DNA of 64,000 nt from SIG672 sp045580325 (GTDB lineage: Bacteria; Bacillota; Clostridia; Oscillospirales; CAG-272), in contig JAZNNR010000022.1 in assembly GCA_045580325.1 (NCBI GenBank), positions 68,185-132,184 of the forward strand, read 5' to 3'. The notes below the pieces were generated by a model that did not search any database, was not told the DNA's origin, and worked only from the letters and a program-made list of their open reading frames with translations. The position numbers were made by a program, and so were the translations under genes. This document shows, in pieces, positions 8,448 through 15,055 of this stretch; position 1 is the stretch's first letter; every line of letters begins with the position of its first letter.

Positions 8448-9749
8448 ATGGCACACAAAACTTTAATAGATGGAACAGCCTATGAAATAAGCGGAGGCAA
8501 GACACTTGTAAACGGAACAGCGTATAACATCAAGTCGGGCAAGACACTTGTGGGCGGTACGGCGTATGAATTGAAATTTGGCGATGGGGAAGACGCTTAT
8601 GATACAGGACTTGAGTTTATTTCAGCGAATGCATTTACTATCAGTGCAAATTCTCGAGGTTGGAACGGCACGTTGGAATACAATAACGGCGGAGAATGGA
8701 AAACTTGGAGCGGCAGTACAATTTCGGCGGGTAAAAATAATAACGGTTATTGTATTTACTTAAGAGGTATTCAAAATACAGTAATTTCCGGTTGGGAAGC
8801 TTGTCGTTGGATTTTGAGCGGAAGCAATATTGAATGTAACGGCAATATTGAAAATTTGCTTGACTACGCTACGGTAAAGGCGGGAAAGCACCCTACTATG
8901 GCAGATGGTTGCTTCAATAGTGTGTTTCTCAATTGTACGACACTTACTAAAGCACCCGAATTACCCGCAGTTACGTTGACTTGGTATTGTTACGCAAGTA
9001 TGTTTCAGGGTTGCACAAATCTTATATCTGCGCCGACCTTGGGTGCTACTGCGTTGGCTCCTTATTGCTATAACTGTATGTTTATGGGTTGCACAGGTCT
9101 TACGTCCGCACCAACTTTGCCCGCGACCATAATGACAGAAGCTTGTTACAGACTTATGTTTTCCGGGTGTACCAAGCTTACATCCGCGCCGAAATTGCCC
9201 GCGACTACATTGGCGGTAAACTGTTACGACTCTATGTTTCAAGGTTGCACGAGTCTTACGACAGCACCGAATTTACCCGCCGAAATTCTCGCGGATAGAT
9301 GTTACGTTTGTATGTTCCAAAATTGCAAAAGCCTTAAGACTGCTCCGTCAATATCTGCCACAGCATTGGCTTCTTATTGTATGGCGTGGATGTTTATAGG
9401 GTGCGAAAACCTTACAACAGCGCCGAGTTTACCTGTAGTTACTTTGGCGATTTATTGTTATGCGGCTATGTTTCAAGACTGTCGGAGTCTTACAACAATA
9501 CCAAGCTTGCCCGCCACAAAGTTAGTGGATAGCTGTTACACATGGATGTTTTTAGGGTGCTCTAAAATCAGACTGTCCGAAACGATAACAGGCAACCATT
9601 ATAGACCGTATCGAATTCCCCAAAGCGGCACAGGTGAAAGTGAACCGAATGCGCTTACAGATATGTTCGCTTACACAGGCGGCACATTTACGGGAACACC
9701 GACAATTAACACAACGTATTATTTGGATTACTCAAACAAGATCGTATAA
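8448..9749 (+). CDS. Phage tail adhesin with 26-residue cysteine-rich repeats
   Basis: 433 residues. The N-terminus has three 14-residue repeats of the form KTLxxGTAYxI, likely a fibre or attachment segment. A region of about 100 residues follows, then eight perfect-length 26-residue repeats with the pattern AP-x-LPAT-x-L-xxx-CY-xx-MF-xGC-xxLT, resembling leucine-rich surface repeats. The C-terminus has an aromatic SETITGNHYRPYR block and a short strand-rich cap. Position after a BppU-like protein and before the lysis genes points to host-receptor binding on the virion. The two conserved cysteines per repeat could stack as a ladder. No reverse transcriptase or template repeat is visible, so I see no sign of a diversity-generating system. 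Confidence 0.72.
   Translation: MAHKTLIDGTAYEISGGKTLVNGTAYNIKSGKTLVGGTAYELKFGDGEDAYDTGLEFISANAFTISANSRGWNGTLEYNNGGEWKTWSGSTISAGKNNNGYCIYLRGIQNTVISGWEACRWILSGSNIECNGNIENLLDYATVKAGKHPTMADGCFNSVFLNCTTLTKAPELPAVTLTWYCYASMFQGCTNLISAPTLGATALAPYCYNCMFMGCTGLTSAPTLPATIMTEACYRLMFSGCTKLTSAPKLPATTLAVNCYDSMFQGCTSLTTAPNLPAEILADRCYVCMFQNCKSLKTAPSISATALASYCMAWMFIGCENLTTAPSLPVVTLAIYCYAAMFQDCRSLTTIPSLPATKLVDSCYTWMFLGCSKIRLSETITGNHYRPYRIPQSGTGESEPNALTDMFAYTGGTFTGTPTINTTYYLDYSNKIV
8952..9575 (+). repeat. Eight tandem 78-bp coding repeats
   Basis: Repeat starts fall at 8952, 9030, 9108, 9186, 9264, 9342, 9420 and 9498, exactly 78 bases apart. The DNA is diverged while the protein pattern is kept, so copies are old or under selection for variation rather than freshly amplified. 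Confidence 0.88.
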
Positions 9750-9760
9750 GGAGGTTTAAT

Positions 9761-10138
9761 ATGTACATTAAAATAAACGGAACGCTTTATCCTGCTACTA
9801 TTAGCGGCAGGGTTGCAGATGGCGAATGGGATGATAGATCGAGCAAGTCTATTACCCTTGAAATGACTTACGAGGAGGCTATCAAGCTTTTTATTGACGG
9901 CTTAGCTTGGAGTATAGTGGAGAAAAATCTGATTCCCACTTATGCAGAAAACGGTAGTTATGCTTATGATGAGTATGGCAATCAGATTATGGAGTGGCAG
10001 GTTACGGAGTTTGACAACAGTGAGTACTGCCTTGTAGGTGATATTATCGATCATCGCGATGGTACTATTACCGTCAAAATGGGTAAGCTCACGGCACTTG
10101 AAGAAGCCTATGAAATTATGCTTGGAGGTAGTAAGTAA
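9761..10138 (+). CDS. Small phage tail-region protein
   Basis: 125 residues, AAGGAGG ribosome site at good spacing. The N-terminus (MYIKINGTLYPATISGR) and an internal TLEMTYEEAIKLFIDG segment look like a small beta-rich tail or fibre-associated protein. Overlaps the next gene by one base (TAATG), so the two are translationally coupled. I do not recognise a defined family; function is inferred only from position between adhesin and XkdX-like gene. Confidence 0.7.
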   Translation: MYIKINGTLYPATISGRVADGEWDDRSSKSITLEMTYEEAIKLFIDGLAWSIVEKNLIPTYAENGSYAYDEYGNQIMEWQVTEFDNSEYCLVGDIIDHRDGTITVKMGKLTALEEAYEIMLGGSK

Positions 10139-10275
10139 TGAGTACAAAAGCTAAAGCAATTAAAACTCTTTACAGAGCAAAGCGAATCACCATTGACGGC
10201 GTGAAACAGGCGGTAATTGATAAGCTCATTACCGAAGCCGAATACGCGGAAATCACAGGTGAAGCGTATACATAA
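10138..10275 (+). CDS. XkdX-like small phage protein
   Basis: 45 residues, beginning MSTKAKAIKTLYRAKRITID and ending in TEAEYAEITGEAYT. The pattern (basic helix, then I-T-x-D-G-V-K-x-A-V, then I-T-E-A-E-Y-x-E-I-T-G) is that of the XkdX family encoded between tail fibre and holin in PBSX-like and many Clostridia phages. Its start codon overlaps the preceding stop. XkdX has no established role. Confidence 0.75.
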   Translation: MSTKAKAIKTLYRAKRITIDGVKQAVIDKLITEAEYAEITGEAYT

Positions 10276-10289
10276 GGCAGGTGAAAAAT

Positions 10290-10634
10290 ATGGCAAATCT
10301 AACCGTCGGAGAGCTTTTCACGCTCATTTTGGGCGCTATAGCGGCGTTTCTTACACTCGCTACGGCTGCGGAAAAAATCGCTCAAATCATCCGCAACGCT
10401 AAAGCTCCAAACAACCGTCAAAACGACAGGCTTGACGCTCTCGAAAAGTGGCAAAAAGTGGTTGATGGCAAGCTTCTCAACGACAACGAGAGGCTTAGTG
10501 CTATTGCGGAAGATAACCGCATAACACAGCGTGCTTTACTTGCGCTACTCGATCACGGTATTGACGGAAACAATACAAAGCAAATGCAAGAGGCGAAAGC
10601 GGACCTCTACAATCATTTGACTGATAAAAAATAA
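10290..10634 (+). CDS. Small membrane protein of the lysis region (XhlA-like)
   Basis: 114 residues from ATG 10290; a GTG nine bases upstream overlaps the CAGGTG ribosome site. One hydrophobic segment at about 8-30 is followed by a charged region rich in asparagine and arginine, then a coiled-coil-like tail. The shape (one membrane span plus coiled coil, directly before the holin) resembles haemolysin XhlA-type holin partners, but in reverse orientation to some of them, so the name is tentative. Confidence 0.6.
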   Translation: MANLTVGELFTLILGAIAAFLTLATAAEKIAQIIRNAKAPNNRQNDRLDALEKWQKVVDGKLLNDNERLSAIAEDNRITQRALLALLDHGIDGNNTKQMQEAKADLYNHLTDKK

Positions 10635-10654
10635 AAACGAAAGGATGAAGAACT

Positions 10655-10927
10655 ATGAAGATTAACTGGCTTGTAAGAATTAAAAACAAAGCATTTTGGA
10701 TAGCAATTATCCCCGCAATTCTGCTTTTGATTCAAGTTGTTGCCGCTGTTTTCGGCTTTACGCTCGATCTCGGCGAACTTGGTAATAAGCTTCTCGATGT
10801 TGTCAATGCCGCTTTTATTGTACTTGCTATTTTGGGTGTTGTAACAGATCCCACTACAGCGGGAATATCTGATAGCAAACAGGCAATGACTTACGAAAAA
10901 CCTAAACCGAAGGACGGTGAAGAATAA
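10655..10927 (+). CDS. Phage holin, phiLC3-like
   Basis: 90 residues. Starts MKINWLVRIKNKAFW, then two hydrophobic segments (about 15-35 and 48-66) and the motif GVVTDPTTAGISDS, which is typical of the phiLC3 holin family (Phage_holin_1). The C-terminus is charged and cytoplasmic-type. The stop codon overlaps the endolysin start by one base, giving a coupled holin-lysin pair. Holins form the inner-membrane lesion that times lysis. Confidence 0.88.
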   Translation: MKINWLVRIKNKAFWIAIIPAILLLIQVVAAVFGFTLDLGELGNKLLDVVNAAFIVLAILGVVTDPTTAGISDSKQAMTYEKPKPKDGEE

Positions 10928-11667
10928 TGTCTATCAACACGTATAACAAAACTGATAGTAAAAAGCTGTCAAATAATTTTAAAGTTTCTGAGTTCGCTTG
11001 TAAGGGAAAAGGCTGTTGTTCTACCGTAAAGATCGACAGCAAACTCGTAGAATATTTGCAGAAGATCCGCGATCATTTCGGCGTCGCCGTTACTATAAAT
11101 TCGGCTTACCGTTGCTCTAAGCACAACAAAAAGGTAGGTGGTGCGTCAGGCTCACAGCATACCAAAGGTACAGCGGCGGACATTGTTGTCAAGGGCATAA
11201 AACCTGCCGAGGTTGCGAAGTACGCAGAAAGCATCGGAATTCTTGGCGTAGGACTCTACGAAACCTCAAGGGACGGATATTTCGTACACATCGACACCCG
11301 AAATAAAAAGTCCTTTTGGTACGGTCAGAAGCAGGCTTACCGCTCCACCTTCGGCGGAGTAAATCCCGTTAAGGCTTGGCAGCTCGCGGCTATTGCTGAT
11401 CGCTTCAAATTTGCAAGCGGAGCTGATGGTATATGGGGCAAAGAGTGCGAAGCTGTCGCAAAGGAAGCAGTCTGCAAGTACAGATTCTTGAACTACAAAT
11501 ATAAAAATCTCGTGAAAATCATTCAGGAAGCTGTCGGAGTGGAAGCAGACGGCAAATTCGGCGCAGGAACAAAGAAGGCTGTTATCGTCTATCAGAAAGC
11601 GCACGGGCTTTTTGCTGACGGCATTGTCGGTCTTAATACTTGGAAATCGCTCTTAGACCTCCTATAA
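10927..11667 (+). CDS. Endolysin: M15-type peptidase with two peptidoglycan-binding modules
   Basis: 246 residues. Residues about 15-130 form an M15A-type zinc peptidase: YRCSKHN at 61-67, the zinc ligands H78 and D85 in SQHTKGTAADI, and H121 with D123 in VHIDT. About 135-190 and 195-246 resemble two PG_binding_1 repeats (DGIWG, then ADGKFGAGTKKAV and DGIVGLNTW). It has no signal peptide, as expected for export through the holin. M15 endolysins cut peptide bonds in peptidoglycan. It is the last prophage gene. Confidence 0.9.
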   Translation: MSINTYNKTDSKKLSNNFKVSEFACKGKGCCSTVKIDSKLVEYLQKIRDHFGVAVTINSAYRCSKHNKKVGGASGSQHTKGTAADIVVKGIKPAEVAKYAESIGILGVGLYETSRDGYFVHIDTRNKKSFWYGQKQAYRSTFGGVNPVKAWQLAAIADRFKFASGADGIWGKECEAVAKEAVCKYRFLNYKYKNLVKIIQEAVGVEADGKFGAGTKKAVIVYQKAHGLFADGIVGLNTWKSLLDLL

Positions 11668-11682
11668 GAGTGATAGATAGTG

Positions 11683-11711
11683 AAAAAGAGTACCCAAAGG
11701 GTACTCTTTTT
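11683..11711 (+). terminator. Perfect terminator ending the prophage late operon
   Basis: AAAAAGAGTACCC and GGGTACTCTTTTT form a 13-bp perfect stem with a three-base loop. The A-run and T-run flanks make it usable from both strands, insulating the prophage from the host gene to its right. Confidence 0.93.
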
Positions 11712-11726
11712 CTGTGTTATCATAAA

Positions 11727-11750
11727 ATGGAGTTTGGCGGTCCGGACGGT
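11727..11750 (+). other. Likely right attachment junction (attR) inside cotJC
   Basis: The first residues that match CotJC are the GGPDGEL block, coded from 11736. Bases before it belong to the phage terminator region. The crossover core should lie at about 11729-11750. The exact core cannot be fixed because the left junction is not in the window. Confidence 0.5.
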
Positions 11751-12248
11751 GAGCTTGCAGCTTCTACGAGATATCTTTCACAGAGATTTTCTATGCCCGA
11801 TAGAAGAATAGTAGGTCTGCTTACTGACGTGGGTACCGAAGAGCTTGCTCACGTAGAAATGATCTCTGCTATACTTTATCAGCTGACAAGATGTCTTAGC
11901 CCAGAGGAGATAAAGAAGAGCGGATTTGACACCTATTTTGTCGATCACACAACGGGAATATATCCGCAGGCGGCATCTGGCGTGCCTTTTACGACCGCAT
12001 ATATAGGCGTAAAGGGCGATGTTTTTGCTGACCTTAATGAAGACCTTGCGGCAGAGCAGAAGGCGCGTGTAACTTACGATAACCTTTTAAGACTTATAGA
12101 CGATCCCGACGTTCGCGAGCCTTTGAAATTCCTTCGTGAGCGCGAGGTAGTCCACTATCAGCGCTTCGGCGACGCGCTCGGAATCGCACAGGACGCATTC
12201 GAGAATAAGAAAAACTTTTACGCATTTAACCCCGCGTTTGATAAATAA
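11727..12248 (+). pseudogene. cotJC: 3' part of cotJC (manganese-catalase-like spore coat protein), split by the prophage
   Basis: 173 codons from the first in-frame ATG, which has no ribosome site. The sequence matches CotJC closely: GGPDGELAASTRYLSQRF, LLTDVGTEELAHVEM, SGFDTYFVDHTTGIYP, EDLAAEQKARVTYDNL, FLREREVVHYQRFGDAL and a C-terminal FYAFNPAFD. Manganese ligands are visible in the EELAHVEM and EREVVHYQRF blocks. Full-length CotJC has about 30 more residues at the N-terminus, including a short lead-in before GGPDGEL. Those are absent here, replaced by phage DNA. No frameshift or stop occurs in the rest, so the remnant has stayed intact, as expected for a recent insertion or for a gene restored by excision. 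Confidence 0.88.
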
Positions 12249-12263
12249 GGCGATACAAAAATT

Positions 12264-12300
12264 GAGGACGGCAGAATTACGCCGTCCTCTTTACTTTTTT
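12264..12300 (+). terminator. Terminator after cotJC
   Basis: GAGGACGGC and GCCGTCCTC form a 9-bp perfect stem with an 8-base loop, then TTTACTTTTTT. Confidence 0.9.
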
Positions 12301-12344
12301 GCAAGCGTGTGCTATAATATAAAAAAAGACATCAGGAGAATAAA

Positions 12345-13286
12345 ATGAAAAAGCTTATATTTATTACTGTTTTTCTTCTTTTGGCTGTTTGCTTACTCGT
12401 CGCTTGCAAGCCGGACGGCTGTGATCACGTATGGAGCTATAACTTTGACAACGCTAAACATCAGCTTGTCTGCAGGGCGTGCGGAGAAGAAAAGGAAAAG
12501 GAAGATCATACGCTTGACGAGGACGGCGCTTGCAGTGTCTGTGAGATCACTCCCGGAGTTTTTTATAGCGTATCCGAGGACGGCAAATATGCCGAGGTTA
12601 CCAGATATAATGGAACTGCAACAAAGGTGAAGCTTGCTAAAAAATATAACGGTCTGCCTGTTAGAATTATTGCTGAAAGAGCCTTTTCCGGAAATCAGAC
12701 GATAACGGCTGTTGAAATTTCAAAAAGCGTAACGAAGATCGGAGAGGCAGCGTTTGAGGGCTGTACAAACCTTGCTTCTGTACGTATTCCAAATAGCGTA
12801 ACCTATATAGACTACGCCGCTTTCACTGCCTGTGATTCACTTGTGTCTGTCGTTATACCCGATAGCGTAACAACGCTGGCAGATGTAGTATTTTGGGGGT
12901 GTAAAGGTCTTACCTCGGTAGTTATCGGCGACGGTGTAAAGACTATCGGAAGCTCTGTCTTTGGTAGCTGTGTAAACCTTACCTCTGTGGAAATAGGCAA
13001 GAGCGTTACCGTTATTGCCGAGGGTGCTTTCAGAAACTGTAAAGCTCTTGAATCGATAGTTATACCCGACGGAGTGGAGAAAATTCATCCGATGGCTTTC
13101 TATCAGTGCTCGCTTCTTGAATCTATCGTAATACCCGAAAGTGTTACTTCGTTTGGACATGACGCATTCAAAAAGTGCGATAATCTCGCACACGTATATT
13201 ACTGCGGCACAAGGGAACAGTGGCTTGAGATCAAGGGCAGAAATTTCCTGAGTAATCCGACCGTTCATTTCGAATATATTCCGTAA
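12345..13286 (+). CDS. Leucine-rich-repeat (BspA-type) lipoprotein
   Basis: 313 residues with CAGGAG ribosome site and a TATAAT box at 12313-12318. Signal peptide with lipobox LVAC (C21). Residues 25-70 have paired cysteines and histidines (CDHVW, CRAC, CSVCE), a small zinc-ribbon-like region common in Clostridia surface proteins. From about 100 to 290 there are LRR_5 repeats of about 23 residues of the form I-x-x-x-A-F-x-x-C-x-x-L-x-S-V-x-I-P-x-S-V-x. BspA-type repeats mediate surface binding. The gene has its own terminator. Function beyond surface display is unknown. Confidence 0.88.
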   Translation: MKKLIFITVFLLLAVCLLVACKPDGCDHVWSYNFDNAKHQLVCRACGEEKEKEDHTLDEDGACSVCEITPGVFYSVSEDGKYAEVTRYNGTATKVKLAKKYNGLPVRIIAERAFSGNQTITAVEISKSVTKIGEAAFEGCTNLASVRIPNSVTYIDYAAFTACDSLVSVVIPDSVTTLADVVFWGCKGLTSVVIGDGVKTIGSSVFGSCVNLTSVEIGKSVTVIAEGAFRNCKALESIVIPDGVEKIHPMAFYQCSLLESIVIPESVTSFGHDAFKKCDNLAHVYYCGTREQWLEIKGRNFLSNPTVHFEYIP

Positions 13287-13305
13287 TAACACCCATAAAT
13301 ATAAC

Positions 13306-13333
13306 AAACCGAGCACTTTTCGTGCTCGGTTTT
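13306..13333. terminator. Bidirectional terminator between convergent genes
   Basis: AACCGAGCAC pairs with GTGCTCGGTT, flanked by A-rich and T-rich runs. It serves the LRR lipoprotein on + and the NYN gene on -. Confidence 0.88.
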
Positions 13334-13340
13334 CCGTTTA

Positions 13341-14123
13341 TCATATTATGTTATGAGCCTTTGCGAGATGACGGTTTATCGCAAGTATTTTTATTGATTT
13401 GTTATATCCCACTTTTATGCGTTTTTGAAAGATAACACCGTCTTTGATAAGAGAATTCATTACGCTCTTTACAGTATCGAGCTCTGCGGGACTGTTTTTT
13501 GCCACAGCCTGTGCGGTTGCCAGAAAGGTAGGGCGCGGCTTAGCGTTTTCCTCGTAGACCGTATTTATTGCTCTTATAATAAGGCGTTTGATATGCAGGG
13601 TAAGCTCTTTGTTTGAAGGCACTGTGATAGAATAAGATGCAGAATTTTTAAGCTGACTGCTGAGCGCGTCGCGTACTGCAAAAATACCGACTTCCTTGCG
13701 GCATTTTGTAACAAGATAGCTAACAACAGATGAAAAATGACCGTCGCCCGTAAAAATAATAAACGCATCAATATTGTCCGAGTCTATTGCGCTTTGATAA
13801 ATGTGGTCGAGCATAATAAAGTCGGTAAAATCTTTTTTGTAATGTGCGGCAGAGTTCTGCGTTTCGATTATAAGACTTGAGATTTCACGGATTTTGGATA
13901 TTTCCGCACGGAGCGCAGGATTGGAAAAATTACCGAAAAAATAAATACTTTTGACGTCGTATTTTTCGGACAGAATAGCTCTCCACGCTCTGATATCGGG
14001 CTTTATGCCGTATAGATTGTTAAGGGATATGTACCAGTGCTCGTAATCAACGAATGCAATAGCGCGTTTTCGGTCAGAGGGTAAGCGGGATCTCTTTTTA
14101 AATCCAAACAGAATAAATATCAC
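13341..14123 (-). CDS. NYN-domain (PIN-like) protein
   Basis: 260 residues if the GTG at 14123 is used. The N-terminal 150 residues match the NYN fold: acidic D26 in AFVDYEHW, DFTDFIMLDHIYQ in the middle, and IIFTGDGHFSSVVSYL. NYN proteins are PIN-like metal-dependent RNases. The C-terminal 90 residues look like a small winged-helix or OST-HTH-type RNA-binding region. The start is uncertain: the GTG overlaps the AAAGGAG ribosome site itself, and at normal spacing lie only ATT and CTG codons. It is co-oriented with rlmA 35 bases upstream, so the two may form an operon. The RNA target is unknown. Confidence 0.75.
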   Translation of the reverse strand: MIFILFGFKKRSRLPSDRKRAIAFVDYEHWYISLNNLYGIKPDIRAWRAILSEKYDVKSIYFFGNFSNPALRAEISKIREISSLIIETQNSAAHYKKDFTDFIMLDHIYQSAIDSDNIDAFIIFTGDGHFSSVVSYLVTKCRKEVGIFAVRDALSSQLKNSASYSITVPSNKELTLHIKRLIIRAINTVYEENAKPRPTFLATAQAVAKNSPAELDTVKSVMNSLIKDGVIFQKRIKVGYNKSIKILAINRHLAKAHNII

Positions 14124-14158
14124 TCCTTTCTTTAGTATTTGATAATATTATAAATTGC

Positions 14159-14998
14159 CTATACTTTCTTATAGACAAGGATCTCAAACTCGTACGAGCA
14201 TTCAAGAGAGTCAAGAGAATACAGCTTGCTTTTGTCCTGCTCACTCGTGCGGCAATAGTAGGGAGTCATAGTAAAGAGATCGAATATGGCTTCTTTGCTC
14301 GGAAGGGTGAATTTTCCGGATAATTCTTCTTTGGAAAGCATTTCAAAGCCGCTGATTTCGTAGGGCATTATCTCGTTTTCATACGGATTTTCATATATTG
14401 CCGCCTTTAATTCCCAAAGATGCTTTTTGCCCGGAATTACCGTGATAAAATAGCCGCCGCATTTCAGTACTCGCGCAAATTCATCGCTTGATAGTGGCGC
14501 AAATATTGAAATTACAACATCGGTAGATGCGTCCGCTACGGGAAGCTGATAAGAGCTCGCAACGGCAAGCTCGACAGACGAATCGACCTTCTTGCATTCG
14601 CCGTTAAAGCGCTGCGCGGCAAGGCGCAGAGCCTCCTTTGAAATGTCAATTCCGATAACGTGAAGGGAAGTCCCCGCGTCTGTCAGCCCCTCTTTTATCC
14701 GCGAGGTATAATAGCATTCGCCGCAGCCCGAATCGAGTAGCGAAAGACTATCACGTCCCTTGGTAAGACGGAGAATAGTTTTACAAAGAGCCTCTCGCAT
14801 AGGAGAGTAAGCGCCGCTGTCGAGAAATCTTTTTCGCGAGAGGAGCATTTCGCGGCTGTCCCCGTGATTTCCGCCTTTTTGCGACATAAGCAGATTAACG
14901 TGTCCGTATTTTGAAATATCGTGCGAATGATTGTTTTCGCAGGTGTATCGTGAAGCCTCGCGTGTGAGTTTTGTTTTGCAAATAGGACAAATAAGCAT
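14159..14998 (-). CDS. rlmA: 23S rRNA (guanine-N1)-methyltransferase RlmA-like
   Basis: 279 residues. An N-terminal zinc finger uses C4, C7, C20 and H24, followed by a SHDISKYGHVNLL linker and the DSREMLLSRKRFLDSGAY block typical of RlmA. The Rossmann methyltransferase core has LLDSGCGECYYT (SAM-binding) and IGIDISKEAL, then FAPLSSDEFARVLKCGG. RlmA methylates G745 or G748 of 23S rRNA and can affect macrolide sensitivity. No clear Shine-Dalgarno is visible. It is encoded 57 bases downstream of the CotH gene on the same strand. Confidence 0.88.
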   Translation of the reverse strand: MLICPICKTKLTREASRYTCENNHSHDISKYGHVNLLMSQKGGNHGDSREMLLSRKRFLDSGAYSPMREALCKTILRLTKGRDSLSLLDSGCGECYYTSRIKEGLTDAGTSLHVIGIDISKEALRLAAQRFNGECKKVDSSVELAVASSYQLPVADASTDVVISIFAPLSSDEFARVLKCGGYFITVIPGKKHLWELKAAIYENPYENEIMPYEISGFEMLSKEELSGKFTLPSKEAIFDLFTMTPYYCRTSEQDKSKLYSLDSLECSYEFEILVYKKV

Positions 14999-15055
14999 AG
15001 TTTTGTTTACAGCACTAAAAATTGCTGCCCTTTTTCAAAATAAAAAATCTTTGTG

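Larger units (their letters stand above)
1..11735. mobile_element. Right arm of a prophage (tail, lysis and right junction)
   Basis: All genes run on the + strand in late-gene order: giant virion protein, BppU-like baseplate protein, repeat-rich adhesin, small tail-region proteins, an XkdX-like protein, a holin and an endolysin, then a perfect terminator. Directly after the terminator the sequence becomes a cotJC spore-coat gene that lacks its 5' end, which sets the right boundary at about 11.71-11.74 kb. The left part (integrase, repressor, packaging and head genes) is outside the window, so the phage type and recombinase are unknown. Confidence 0.88.

Noticed and set aside
8952..9575. CRISPR-like array
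   Set aside because: The 78-base units are continuous coding repeats without unique spacers.
8448..9749. Diversity-generating retroelement target in the tail adhesin
   Set aside because: No reverse transcriptase gene, template repeat or A-biased variable region is visible in the window.
11640..11726. Upstream extension of the cotJC frame into the endolysin gene
   Set aside because: It is endolysin tail plus terminator sequence read in another frame, so it cannot be part of CotJC.
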